A DNA stretch of 64,000 nucleotides from Musa acuminata AAA Group. Lineage: Eukaryota; Streptophyta; Magnoliopsida; Zingiberales; Musaceae. The DNA lies in NCBI RefSeq assembly GCF_036884655.1, contig NC_088342.1, forward strand, positions 13,082,001 to 13,146,000, in the 5' to 3' direction. Positions 1 through 11,936 of this stretch are shown in pieces (the stretch's first letter is position 1; each line of letters begins with the position of its first letter). The translations under genes were made by a program, and so were the position numbers. Below the pieces are notes generated by a model. It worked only from the letters and a program-made list of their open reading frames with translations. It made no database searches and was not told the origin of the DNA.

Positions 1-2654
1 GTAGGATGTCGTGATGGACCATTTATGGCATCAGACTAGAGTTATCTTCAGAGTTCTCATCGAACAAGAAAAGGAGGCGGACAACCAGTGGACAGAACAA
101 GGTGAAGAAAGGAGGGAAAAGATCAAAAGGTTCACATCTCGATGTTGACAGTGGCCTTCTTGCTAGAGTCAGGTGGTTTAGAGTTATATATTAGATGAAT
201 TTCAAACCATAAAGAATCACAGAACTCAAGTTTATGCTCAACACAAGTTTTAACCAAGATGATGCATTGACGCAAAAATATATCGTCAAAAAAACCTTTT
301 CCTTTCCAGGAGCAAATTTGGCTTATTGGGATACTTCACAGAAGCAGTTAACCATAGAGCGTAAAAAAGTATATAGGCTTTTGTACCATCAAGAGTTGTT
401 TACATAATTCTGTTGTACTCTAAATCAAGTTTCGTTTAATTTTTGGGAACGATATTACAATATTTTTGTGCTAATTGTTCTTTAAGTTGAACATGTGTGC
501 ACAATCAAGTCATCATTCTGTTTTCTGTTATTCTGTGAAGCATCTCTTTTGCCATTTTACAGTGGTAAAATTGCCTTAATAGTTGTGTTTTGTAGTTTTT
601 CCTTTAATGTAAACCATGTTTTTCTTTCGTAGCCTTCTTTTTCCCTTTTTTTTTTTTTTTTTTATAAGCCTTTTAAATTTTCAATAAAATGAGTGTGGAT
701 GATATTTTACCTTTTCGTCGCCCTGAAAGAATAAAAATAGGTTATCTAAGTATATTATTTTGTGTTGGACCACTGTGTCTTTTCGATATTGACCTGCTGC
801 CAACTGTTTCTGGCAGGCACACTTATTGACGGGGAGCAGATTCTTAAGTTACCTCCAAAATCAATTTGCCTGAAAAAGATAGATTTTTCTCAGGAGGAAT
901 GAGAATTTTATTTAAATCCGGAGGTGGATTCATGCCAACAGTTCAAGGTGTTTACCATATAGAAAGTTCGGCTATTGTCATGTTTACTCAATAGGAAAAA
1001 GTTATTTTCCGGACTATATACTGTTGAGGTTTCAGTAAAAGAGAATATGATTTGCTTTTGATGGTCGGGCTATAATATGCCAACTTTAAATTTGTAGACA
1101 AACAAGATAGCTTTCTGCTGCGTTTTATATATTTTGAGTGCATTTGCATTAAGTAATGAAAAAAAAATGGTGTGTTGGTTGGTCCTCTTTTCACGTGTGA
1201 GCTGAAAATAAAATGTTTCTGTTCTGCTAAGTTTAGTTTTGAACCTGACAGTGAGAAAAGTTAAAAGTGAATATATCCCAAAAAAACATCAGGTCACACA
1301 CATAATTGACTTGTATCAGTAATGTACTATGAAAATAAATTTGTCCTAATTTAAATCACAAGGACATCGTTAAGTTCTATTAGTAAACATTTACAAATGC
1401 TAGGTAAACTGTACATGCACAAGTTGTGCATGCTTCCATTTTTTAACAAAATGTAAAATCCAGTTATTTGTTCCTGTTTCATTGTAATTTGATTTTGGTT
1501 CTTGGCTTATTGAATATTATTTCTCAAGCACCTGTATTTTTCCTACATAATTGTAACATGCTAAATAGCAGATACTGTCTTGTATCCTATAATTTTTAAT
1601 GTTGTTTAGACTTTAGAGCGGGATAACAATCCTAAATCATACTAGACTGGTTTAAAATTTAATTATAACATATTTTGATTCTTCAACAACCATGAAAGGG
1701 GAATCTCCTTCTTGTTTCCTTGGTCATGCATCAAATGCCCTTTGGAATCCAAATCCAAGTAATTTTAAGTGTAGAATTTTTACATGGTTAAAAAAGTTTT
1801 GACAGGTCTTTGTAGTTAATTTGAATACATACACACACTGATGAAACTGGAAGCAAATGATTGTTTGACTGCTTTGGGCCTGTAGATTTGTTGAACTTTT
1901 AAGAAATTGACTTAGTTAGAGTCATTATAAAAGCCACAATTGAAGGATGCTGTTTTATAGGTCATATTTTATTTTCTTAAAATTGGAAAGTTTTTTTTGG
2001 TTGAAATCAAATAATTGGGCTTATAGTTTCTTCTTAAAAAATATATGTCGAGAAGTACTTAGCCTGGTCATATCTTCCTCCTTTTTGATCATATTTTCTC
2101 ACCTTTCTAATAGATAAAACATCATTTGAAGCAAACAATTATGTTTTGCTTGGTGAAAAACTTTTTGTTGCTTTTGTTCATCCTAACAACCACCATGAAG
2201 TTCATATCTTCCTCCTTTTTGATCTAAAATATACCAATTCACCTTTCTAATAGATAAAACAACATTTCATACATAGATTGTAGCAAAAAACTATATTCCG
2301 CTTGGTGAAAATTTTTTTGTTGCCCTTTGGTATTAATTGTTCCTTACATTATAAGTATGTGCAACTTATTAAGTTGAGACTGTTGACAGGCATATGCTGC
2401 TGCTGGGACCTTGAAACAAAACTATGCGAGCATTTTGTTATTGCTTTTGCGACTTCAGCAGGCTTGTGATCATCCCCTTCTTGTCGAAGGATTTAACTCG
2501 GACCTGCAAAATATTCGTTTGATATGGCAAGGCAATTTCCTAGGGAGATAGATGATCAATCTACTTAATCAGTTGGAAGGTTCTTTAGCCATTTGTGCTG
2601 TGTGCAGTGTAAGTGATCTCGTGTTACAGGCTTCTTTTGCACTTTTCTTCTTAG

Positions 2655-3155
2655 TAATGAAAAATCATCTATTTTTACAAAGGATTTTAGAAAAAATTAT
2701 TCTAGACAAAGAAATCAATAAAAAGTCATCAATTAGTTGACTTAGAAATTCTAAAAGTTGTATAAAAAATTAAAAAGTCTTTTGATCTTTATAGGGACTC
2801 TTTTTATATTAAGTGTACTCATTTATTATTTAGGTATCACACAAGTCATATTTTGGATTTCTAAATTGTATACTAATTCCCTAGGAGATTACTTTTGGGA
2901 ATCATTATCTTTGTACCATAGCTCCTCAACTTATTAATGGATCAAATACTTTAGATTTGAATGAAAAGAATTGTATCTTCTCTCTTCTAGTCTCTCTCTC
3001 TCCTCTCTAATCTCTAATCCGACTCTTTTCTTTCTCTCCTCTATAATCTCTAATCTTATTCCTCTCTTTCTCTCCTCTTTAAACTCTTATCTTACACTTC
3101 TATTTCTTTCTCTTCCCCTCTCTTTCTCTCTACTTCCTTACTTTGTTTTATATCA
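2655..3155 (+). repeat. 5' LTR of the gypsy element, with CT-rich 3' half
   Basis: Starts TAATGAAAAATCATC, aligned with TGATGGAGAATCATC at 6455, and ends ..TATCA two bases before the primer-binding site. Positions 2976-3135 are almost pure pyrimidine (tctctc/ctttct) on the plus strand. The start is set by the alignment to the 3' LTR remnant, so it is good to a few bases. Confidence 0.7.
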
Positions 3156-3586
3156 ATTTGATATTAGAGCCCATCAAGAAACTTGCCCTGTACCCCATTG
3201 GGTTCCAACTAAGTAGCAAAAGCTTCAACTAACACTAAAAGATCCTTGTATTTCCGATGTCAGCCCTTTGCATGTGGAGTTATACTTTGAAGTGATTGTC
3301 CCTATGCAATTGGTGGACCATATAGTTCTTAATGTCAAAAAGAAAAATCATATATTTCATTAGATCATGGTTTTCATTGCTTCTCCCCCCATTTTCTCCT
3401 TTTTTTTAATTTATTATCCTCTCTCTCCCCTTTAGCTATAACTTCAGTATCACTAAAATTTGAACCCTAAAAAATTATCCAAAAAAATAATAAAAATAAA
3501 AAGTGATGAAAAAAAGTAAGAACCATCTGAAACATTACAATTCCGCCTTATGCATTCATTACCAAAAGGTAATTTGTCGATAGCAT

Positions 3587-3792
3587 CATGGTATGCAATT
3601 TCGAATGGTACCGGACGGTACGTACCGATTCGACGGCATACCGGTATGCGGACCACCCGCTACCGGACAAACCATGCTACAGTGCTACAGTAAGAGGAAA
3701 TCGCTCGGTAAGCCCTGGTGTACCGTTCGGTACGTCGGTACTGTACCGAGCCAACCTCGAAACACCAGTACGGTACGGTATTACATACCTTG
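3587..3792. mobile_element. Short MITE with GTACC/GGTAC-rich ends
   Basis: About 206 bp. The left end CATGGTATGCAATTTCG mirrors the right end, whose reverse complement reads CAAGGTATGTAATACCG. The inside is full of ggtac/gtacc motifs. The ends resemble the MITEs at 38246-38827 and 53225-53779. No clear target duplication is visible, so the outer borders are less certain. It lies in the untranslated leader of the gypsy element. Confidence 0.55.
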
Positions 3793-3799
3793 ATGAATT

Positions 3800-4700
3800 T
3801 CTAAACCAATAGAGTGAGGTAGACGCCCTTAGGACCCAGCTAGCAGATCATAACACAATGTTGGACCAGTTATGTGACCAAATTACTCAAATCCTAAGAG
3901 CTCTCTAACATCTTGAAAAACAACCGATGAATGAGAAAGTTGATGAGTTGGTTAGGCAACATATTCATTCTCCACAATCCATATCTTAAACTCAAGGAAA
4001 TTTACCTACTCCCCAAGCCCTAGTTTGAACAATTCCTAGATCCACCTATAGGGCACCTGTTCACAATCATGCTCCAACAATTCCTAATAACTAAGCTTTT
4101 GACCTTAACAATGAATTCCTAGATCCTACTAGAATTCCACAAACCCGAGTAATGGGCCAATGAGTTCGGTTTGTTGACAATCTAGCAAAAATGGCTAGAA
4201 GAGTCAAAATGGATGTGTTGGACAACATGGAAGACTACTTTGAGTGGTATGGAATGATTGATATTGAACATGTGATTTGCAAAAATGAAACTAGTAGGAT
4301 CCGCTTAGAATTATTGGCAACATGTCCAATGTAGTCTCGACTCTCGAACACCATTGAGAGCTGCCCGTCACTCAATGGGAAGTCATGAAACAAAAACTTA
4401 AGAAAAATATTTACCAACCTACTTTCGAAGCCAACTAGTTGAACAATGGTTAAACCTTAAATAGTTTGAATTCTAGTGTGGCCGAGTATTTAGCCCAATT
4501 TGAGGAACTTTTATTTAGGTATAAAATAGAAGAGGACCAAATCATCACTGTTGAAAGATTTGTTGATGGGTTGATGTTTGACATCCAAGGGGAAGTCTCC
4601 CTTAGTTCTCCCGGCACTATGGAGGAAGCTTCCCGACAAGCCCTTGAGATTGAGAAGTACATCAAACTTTATCTAATTTGTCGAGCATCTTATTAGTCTC
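3800..4700 (+). pseudogene. Retrotransposon gag (Ty3-gypsy), broken
   Basis: Reading frames in series give a typical plant gypsy capsid: LDQLCDQITQILRAL near 3860, MARRVKMDVLDNMEDYFEWY near 4190-4250, and SVAEYLAQFEELLFRYKIEE at 4475-4535 followed by VERFVDGLMFDIQ. Frames change between blocks and in-frame stops occur. A CCHC-like remnant (QCQCYNRSHISFCC) follows near 4845-4885. The protein would form the virus-like particle of the element; here it is not expressible. Confidence 0.75.
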
Positions 4701-5039
4701 TCGACAATAGAACTATTTCCTAATCTGCTCCAGGTAATGGCTCTGTCAAGTCAAAAATCCCCACTATTAGCAACAATCCTAGTCCAACCATGAATCATCC
4801 AATTCATTCAACTACTGATTCTCAAAATAGTTCGTCTTTAATCCAATGTCAATGTTATAATAGAAGTCACATTTCCTTTTGTTGTCCTCAATATACGCTT
4901 ACCTTAAAATAAGAATCAGATAATCAAATTGAGGAAGCAGACCAAGTAGTTGAACTCGAAGCCTATTCAAGTGATGAAAACGAACTAGAAATTGAAGATG
5001 CCCATAATAATGTTGTCCGCATTATTCTCTCTGCTGCTA

Positions 5040-5450
5040 GTAATTCTAATGAATAGAAGAGGATAAGTATACTCTATACTTTTATCCGAAGTAGGGAAAG
5101 AACTTGTAAATTGATTATAGATGGGGGTAGCACTATGAACATAGTTTCAAAATCTACTATCAAGAGACTAAACCTTAAGGTAGAGTCATATCCGACCCAA
5201 TTAAAAGTAGCCTGGGTTGACTGAACCACTTTACCCATGATTGAAAGATGCCTTGTACCAATCAAAATGGGCGATTACCAGGATGAGATTTACCGTGACA
5301 TCTTACCAATGGATGTTGCCCACATTCTTTTAGGTCAACCTTGGTTGTATAACGTTGATGTTACCAATCATGGAAGAGAAAACACTTGTCTTTCAATACA
5401 AAGGCAATTATCCCGTGACCAGCAAAACCATCAGAGAAGGATAAATTAGA
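5040..5450 (+). pseudogene. Retrotransposon aspartic protease domain, broken
   Basis: Contains IIDGGSTMNIVSKSTIKRL, matching the retropepsin active-site region of plant gypsy elements, where the catalytic D is followed by G and S. It continues with RCLVPIKMGDYQDEIYRDI and MDVAHILLGQPWLY. One in-frame stop interrupts it near 5222. After about 5800 the sequence passes straight to the post-integrase tail, so the RT, RNase H and integrase core are missing. Confidence 0.75.
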
Positions 5451-5839
5451 AACTCCCAAGTCTCTTTCACAAGCCCCAACCACCAAGGGACTTCACTTAC
5501 AAAGGGTGGCAGCTCACAGTCATGGAAGAGAAACACCTATGTCTTTCAATACAAAGGCAAAAACATCATCCTTCGATCGGCAAAACCATTAGAAAAGGAT
5601 AAATGAGGAACTCTCAAGTCTCCTAAATCTTTTGAAATAGAAAGCCTAGACAACAAATCTTATGTGATCATCATTGCTAAAGAAATTCCTAGCCCTTGCA
5701 CTATTCTTGACCTAACTCTTGAGGTTAAATCCTTAGTAGATAAATTTTCTAATATCATACTGTCAGAATTACCTAGCGAGCTACCACCCTTACAAAAAAT
5801 CTAACATGTCATTGATCTTGCACCCCCTCCATTTGACTA

Positions 5840-6440
5840 TTATGCCTCATAACCAGTCCACTCCTTTGCTCAACATATTCATGATTTGCATGCTGAGATT
5901 CAATGTAAATTTGCCCTAAATAATGAAAGTTATAAACTTGCTACTAATGCATATCGTAGAAGTGAAGAGTTTCAAGTAGGCTATTATGTCTTAGTTTGCG
6001 TTCACCCTGAGATATTCCCTAAAAACACATTCAAAAAGTTACATGCCTGAGCCATTGGTCCTTTCCCCATTATCCAAAAACTGGGATCTAATGTATATAT
6101 GCTCAATTTACCTTCCGACTTAAATATTAATCCAGTTTTCAATGTGGAGGATTTAACTCTATATTATGGTACTTTTGAGACTCCACTGTCTACTTGTATT
6201 CCTACAGGTGACAATCCTCCAAAAGCATTGATTCTCTCACAACACAGGGATGATGTAGAGGTTATTCTTTATGATTACCTTGTCACGTCGGCTACTAGCA
6301 TTGCTCAACACTTTCTTATCAAGTGGTGTGATCATCGAGCTTTTTATGCCATTTGGATTACTTAGGAGGAATTTCGTGACTTTGTACCGGACTTATTGGA
6401 CCAAAACCTTGCATATCACTCTCCAGGGTTGAATTCTTTT
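5840..6440 (+). pseudogene. Integrase C-terminal tail and chromo-like end of the gypsy polyprotein
   Basis: Shows HIHDLHAEIQCKFALNNESY, then FKKLHA..GPFPIIQKLGSNVY, then LNLPSDLNINPVFNVEDL, the usual end of integrase in Ty3-gypsy elements. A further segment (HFLIKWCDHR) resembles the start of a chromodomain-like tail. Stops are present, so this is a relic. Confidence 0.7.
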
Positions 6441-7092
6441 CCACCGGGAGAGAATGATGGAGAATCATCTAGCTTTACGAAGGATTTCAGAAAAATTTAT
6501 TCTAGACAAAGAAATCAAGTTACAAGGGCATGATAGTTCGAGCTTTGTCAAGTGACTGGCATAGCGTACCAATGTACTGCCAGAACAGGAAGGAACCATG
6601 AAACCAGCATAAAATCAAAAGAAATACCTTTCAATCATCTTCGGTCTGGTTTTATTCTTTGGCCTTTCCTTCTCTAGTGGTACTGCAGGTTGTGTCATGT
6701 TTGATTTTTTTATTCACTCTGAAACCATGTCAGGAGGTAATATATAAAGTGGGGCTAAACTAGTCAGTTATGTTTAACTTTTACATATTTGCTCATTCCA
6801 AAGGTATAAATTAGTTTGCTTTGATACAACCAGAGACTAGGAATTCCTTGGATTAGGCAGGTGTCAGAATTTGGTGTTTTGCATAATATAGGTGAAAGGG
6901 CATGAGGACTTCTTTGATGGCTTTCTGTGAGCAACTTAGGACATTTCTTGTTGTGGGATTGTTAAATTGATTTATATTGTGAAGTCTTTTGTGTGTTCAT
7001 GATGCCTGAGATTGCAGAATTTACAATGAACAAAGATATATGACATTTGAGTTACAGAATATATCATGCATGGAATTGTGGAGCACTTGCGG

Positions 7093-7112
7093 ATATATAT
7101 ATATATATATGC
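7093..7112. repeat. (AT)n microsatellite
   Basis: Ten or so AT dinucleotides in the SNF2 pseudogene intron. Confidence 0.9.
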
Positions 7113-9475
7113 TTTATTACCTTTCGTATCATTAGCTCCTTCCAACTAGACTTGCATAAAGGTTTTTTATTGTGAGTTTGAATTGGTTGCTGTACAGTGT
7201 TTATATTATAATCTACAATATGTATGCTTGATTCGTTGCTTTGTCTTTTCTGACTTTCTGACGGATTCAGTTTATGTATGCTGCCTGTGTTTAGTGCATC
7301 AAATATCATGATATTAGTACCAAGTCAAATTTTTAATGACAATGAATTATGTTTCATAATCAATTTAACAAACACATCTATGCTGCTGGTAATTTGTGTC
7401 GTATTGTGTTTTCATGATTTCATATCCTGGTGGCAAGTATAAGCATCAAGGCTCCCATTAGGTCAACATATGCAGCCTTACCAAAAAAAGGAAAAGAAAA
7501 AAACTGCAGCCTTTTTTACATGTTTAATTGATTTTTTTTCTAGTTGTCCTGGAAATCTAATCACATGATGCTTATGTAGGACCCACAAGAGGATGCTGTT
7601 GTGGCAATGTGTGGGCATGTTTTCTGCTATCAGTGTATATCTGAGCGTTCAACTGATGATGAGAACTTGTGTCCTGCATCTGGATGTCGAGATGTACGTG
7701 GTACTGATTCCATTTTCTCCCCAAGTACATTAAAAAGTTGTATTTCTGACAATTTTGATGATGAAGCTTCGACTAGTTGTTCGTTTGATGATGGATCGAT
7801 TGTCCATAGTTGTTACATCTCTTCCAAAATTAGATCGGCTCTAGTTCTGAAGCACATAATCTTATGATATGTGGTTCCAAGTCCGATGCCAATGCTCTGA
7901 ATCATACTTCCACTCTGTTAAACTCAAATTCGGACATGCCAGCCAAGGCGATTGTTTTCTCCCAGTGGACCAGCATGCCAGACTTACTTGAGCTTTCATT
8001 GAATGAATGTCTTGTACAGTATACAAGGCTAGATGGGACAATGCCTCTCATGTTATGTTACGAGATAAGGCTGTGAAAGACTTCAACACTGACCCGGAGG
8101 TTCGATAATAAAATAAATTTGTAAAATTTTTCTGTACCTGTGGTTGCTTTTAGTTTGTGCTTTAATTTTTTTCAAGTTATTAATTGTCTTCTCTTTTTTC
8201 TTTTTTGAGAATAAACATTAGTATTGTTCTTCAGGTAACTGTTATGCTCATGTCACTTGAAGCAGGAATCTTGGCATGAATATGGTGGCTGCTTGTCATG
8301 TGATTCTTTCTTGATCTTTGGTGGAATCCAACTACTGAAGATCAAGCAGTTGACCGAGCACATATAATTGGGCAGAGTCGTTCTGTGACTGTTTTCTGAA
8401 TAACTATTAAAGATACAGTCGAATATTAGCTCTTCAGGTAACTTTTTATGTGACATTGCTCTTTTTGTAACATCTTATGGTTGGATCACTATGGTATTCT
8501 TGTGGGATCCTTAATCATAGGTTTTGAACTCTGGAAAACAGTTACAGACTTCATTATCTGGTTGTTGTTACCTGCTTTAGTCATAGACTTAATTATGGCC
8601 AGACCTATTCAATCTAAAATTTCATATAGTTGAAAATGGTTAAAATAGTACTATTGGCTAATATCATAAATTATGATATTCTGAAATTTTTTTCCATATA
8701 TGTAAATAGCCCTTCCCTGCAGGGTTCTTGCCTTTCCAATTGGCAATTCATGTTCCTTTACAAAGTTCAAAGGTCCAGTTGCCTCTATGACTAGGTGTAA
8801 TCATGATGAAGCAATCGCTGACCTTGCATTTAGAAGTGATATATGATGACAATCAAATGAAGAAAACATAGTTTTTAGGTTTTGTCCACTCTTTATTTGT
8901 GGAGAATACCGATATCCTTTCACCATTCCATTTCACTAAGGCAAGCATAGGCTAACTTGGAGACATGCCAACTGACATCAAACATGGTATCCTTTGATAG
9001 TAGTTTGTATCTAAAGAAGATAATCAAGCAATGGTTAATAATCATGTGGTAATGTACCATACCCCATATTTGGCTAGGAAGTATTTTTCAGTATTTTCTC
9101 ATCTTAATCATGTTTTGTTCTTTCAACATCATCACTATAGCCATATTATTGCTAGTCATATTAGCCATTCATGCATCACTTGTAATGTTAATTGCACCAT
9201 CTGCATTGGAAATGTTTTATCACAGGAGAAGAGGAAGATGGTTTCAACTGCTTTTGGAGAAAGATCAAACTAGTTCTCATGCAACTCTTCTTACAGTGGA
9301 AGATCTTTGATGGTTATTTAGCTGCTTTGATGACTTGAGTTTTGGCATGAACCACAATAGTAGATTCATATCATTTTGGATATGGATGAAACAGGACTAC
9401 TGTTGGCTAATTTTTTTGAGATGTGCTTCAGCCCATCAGGATCCTTTTCTTTCCTTTTTTCGTTTCCTTCTTTAT

Positions 9476-9482
9476 TATTATG

Positions 9483-9539
<57 letters not shown>

Positions 9540-9540
9540 T
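9476..9540. repeat. (TTA)n microsatellite
   Basis: Near-perfect run of about 20 TTA units just downstream of the SNF2 pseudogene. The long Tyr, Ile or Asn runs in its translations are artefacts of the repeat. Confidence 0.95.
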
Positions 9541-9600
9541 TGAATCATAGGATTTTGCTAAATTGTATAGTTGTAACAGTAGAATTGGAGCTTAAGGGAC

Positions 9601-9720
9601 TATATGTATGTATGTATGTATGTATGTATTGTTACCTACCTTTATGAATGGGACATTGAGCATATCAAACAAATTGTTATGTATGTATGTATGTATGTAT
9701 TGCTACCTACCTTTATATTG
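9601..9720. repeat. (TATG)n tract duplicated in tandem with its flank
   Basis: Two copies of a TATG tract, each followed by tattg(t/c)tacctacctttat, at about 9602-9645 and 9680-9713. The shared flank shows duplication of a longer segment and not independent growth of two microsatellites. Confidence 0.85.
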
Positions 9721-11004
9721 GGTCTGATATGGTAAATTGGAATCTGGGTTGACTAACAAACAAATCGGAGAGAGAAGAAATTGTCAGTTATCAATGTGAG
9801 ATCATAATCCATATCGAAGCATAAATCTACTCTCATTTACGATCGTTCGTATATATTGTCTTCGACTCATCACCTTATCCGCGAGCACGAGTGTTCTAAA
9901 AGCTTCTCAGTGGTAACGTCTTCTGCCAAGCGAGCGTAATCGAATCGCGGCAACTTTTGCATGGACACGAGAAGGCTGTGAATCAAATAAACTTTTCCTT
10001 GTCGGCGGGTGTTCTACGTCAAATACTTGCATCCAAAAATGAGATGGAAGAAGTAACGAGGGATCACTGTTGAGAGTCAACACTCAACTGAGAATCAAAC
10101 ATCGATTACTTGTAAATACGTTGTGATGGATCAACCACCTGTTCTTACTTGATCGAAGCTTTCATGTCTCTGTCCATCGCGATTCAACGTAAGCGTACGA
10201 TGAGATTCTGATTCCATGCCGTATGCCACTGCTTGCACAGATCAGCATCCATGGAGTCAGATGTGATGAGTTTCTTGGTGAGTGAATCCACCATGGAAGG
10301 GTCGGGAGTCGATGCTGAGTAATCCAACATCGAGATGAAACATGGAGCCTCTATGAGCAGGAAAGACGGAAGAGCACTGATGGTGGGTCTCAAGTAAATT
10401 TCATATAGGGATTGATGTTGGACGTGGATTCAAGCACAAGAGTGACCTTATAAAATGGACAGGGAAGAAATCAGAGAAACTCTCATCAAGAAGGTTGAAG
10501 CCCAAACAGGCAGGAATAGTAAGAGAAGCATCATACCAAAATGGAGAGCCTGCGAACCAGAGCGAATATGGAAAGAGGAAAAGTGTAATGAATCAGTTGC
10601 TTTAAGCCCCCTTCAAGGAGAGCATGGGATTCTACTACAGACACCTCTCAACCATAAGGCCACATTTCCAGCATCCTTGATGAGAAAACATAAATAAACC
10701 TGAACCTGCAGGGGCACAAGGGGAAATAAATGGGATCAAATTCAAGACTAGTAGTAGTGTTGCTTATCTAGCCAACTTTTGTAGCTTCAACCAAGCCCTC
10801 AGATGTTGGCTTGCATTTGGAACATCTCTCCTGATATTTGGCATATTGTGATTGTTTCATAAGAAACTAAAAGGAGATGGTAATAGTGCTAATAGTAAAG
10901 TACTAGAGGAGTTATCGAGGAATCTGCCTTCCTTAGTCCAATCGCCTGAAGTTGAAATCGAAATTTAAGCATATGTTGAAGTGAACTTAAAAAAGATTGG
11001 ACAA

Positions 11005-11006
<2 letters not shown>
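9721..11006. other. No gene identified; short open frames only
   Basis: The minus-strand frame 10184-10393 and the plus-strand frame 10455-10697 are short and match no family I recognise. The base composition at 9880-10450 is more gene-like than its surroundings, so a degraded exon cannot be excluded. Confidence 0.4.
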
Positions 11007-11103
<97 letters not shown>

Positions 11104-11104
11104 C
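11007..11104. repeat. (AAT)n microsatellite
   Basis: About 32 uninterrupted AAT units. Confidence 0.95.
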
Positions 11105-11542
11105 GAAAGCGAGTCTTAAAAAAGGATGACAAACATTTTATTAACAATGGATAATGTTTGAAACATACAAAAAAAAAAAAAAAATTTTTGATCTTAGGGA
11201 GCTACTTAAGATGCAAATCACCTTCCAACTTAAATCAGGGTGAACAGATCCATCAAACTAACTTCTCGTGAAGGAGACTTAGTTATGTTGCCTTACAAAG
11301 TAATTCCAAGTATTTTATATCACTGTATGCTATATAGATTCATGCAACGTACGTAATAAACTACTACTAAATGCTTTTGTGAGAATTCTAGCAAACCGAA
11401 GCAGAAGTATATACAGATAGCTGTGAGAGATCCTTTAAGCACTTGCAGTAGCAGGCAATCTCAGCATCAAAGCAAAAAGATTAGAAGTAAGACGACGTAT
11501 TATTATTCTTTATATATACTAATATAACAACATTAAACAACA

Positions 11543-11547
11543 GCGGG

Positions 11548-11590
<43 letters not shown>

Positions 11591-11615
11591 GCGTGTTCGA
11601 TCCACGCTCACCGCA
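11543..11615 (+). tRNA. tRNA-Phe (anticodon GAA)
   Basis: 73 nt without intron. The acceptor stem GCGGGGA pairs with the 3' strand. Internal promoter box A (TAGCTCAGTTGG) and box B (GTTCGATCC) are intact, and the anticodon loop CTGAAGA carries GAA. No CCA is encoded, as expected for a nuclear tRNA gene. The T-rich stretch at 11637-11645 could stop RNA polymerase III. A decayed copy lies at 11722-11794. Confidence 0.95.
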
Positions 11616-11721
11616 AGATTTTAGGAAAAAATATCGTTTATTTTTAATTTTAATTTTATTTTTATCGATCGGAAATATAATTATTATTAAAAATACTAAT
11701 TTTTATTTTTATTAAACAACA

Positions 11722-11794
11722 GTGAAGATAGCTCAGTTGGGAGAGTGTTAAGATAAAGATATGAAGATTGGTTATTCGACCTACGCTTATTGTA
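11722..11794 (+). pseudogene. tRNA-Phe pseudogene
   Basis: Same 73-nt length as the functional gene upstream and the same left flank (ttaaacaacag), so it arose by local duplication. By my count 52 of 73 positions match. Of 21 differences, 15 are C-to-T or G-to-A. Box A is intact; the acceptor stem, anticodon stem and T arm no longer pair, and the anticodon position reads AAA. It is probably not a working tRNA. Confidence 0.9.
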
Positions 11795-11936
11795 ATATTA
11801 TTTTTATTTTTAACTTTTTTTAAAATCACAAAATATCTCAACTATTTTTTAAAACGAAATTTACTTCCGTTTCCATTTGCATGTGTGCACGTAAACGTCG
11901 AGTAGCTGCTGCTGTGGCACCTTAATAAGCTGTGCT

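Larger units (their letters stand above)
2655..6518 (+). mobile_element. Ty3-gypsy LTR retrotransposon, deleted and decayed, inside the SNF2 pseudogene intron
   Basis: Element inserted in the intron between the two halves of the RING finger. The 5' LTR is about 2655-3155. It is followed by a primer-binding site like the initiator-Met type (tgatattagagc, 3159-3170). Only the first 64 bp of the 3' LTR remain (6455-6518); they align with 2655-2718. Inside are gag, protease and the tail of integrase, with reverse transcriptase, RNase H and the integrase core missing. Many stops and frameshifts make it non-functional. A small MITE-like sequence sits in the leader at 3587-3792. Confidence 0.85.
1..9310 (+). 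pseudogene. SNF2-family RING-finger helicase pseudogene (CHR27/CHR28-like)
   Basis: Decayed gene for a SNF2 chromatin-remodelling ATPase with an embedded RING finger, related to Arabidopsis CHR27/CHR28. Remnant exons in order: 1 to about 225 (basic linker, then LDEFQ matching the DEAQ box, followed by TIKNHRTQV); 817-947 (GTLIDGEQ..LPPKSI); 2390-2608 (AAAGTLKQNY..LRLRQACDHPLL, ending with the RING pair CAVC); 7580 to about 8096 (rest of the RING, MCGHVFCYQC, then helicase-C IVFSQWTSM..RLDGT); 8235-8437 ([14 protein letters not shown]); 9226-9310 (KRKMVSTAFG..HATLLTVEDL). Most splice sites survive, for example the phase-0 pair at 2608/7580. It is dead: a 2-bp insertion before LDEFQ, TGA in exon 817-947, a frameshift before INLLNQLEGS, shifts around RDKAVKDF, two shifts and a stop in 8235-8437, and one extra base after AFGE. 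The exon with the LSGTPIQN region was not found. The family call is secure; the 5' part lies outside the window. Confidence 0.9.

Noticed and set aside
9366..9550. Open frames with long runs of Tyr, Ile or Asn
   Set aside because: They are translations of the (TTA)n microsatellite.
10965..11147. Poly-Leu open frame
   Set aside because: Translation of the (AAT)n microsatellite.
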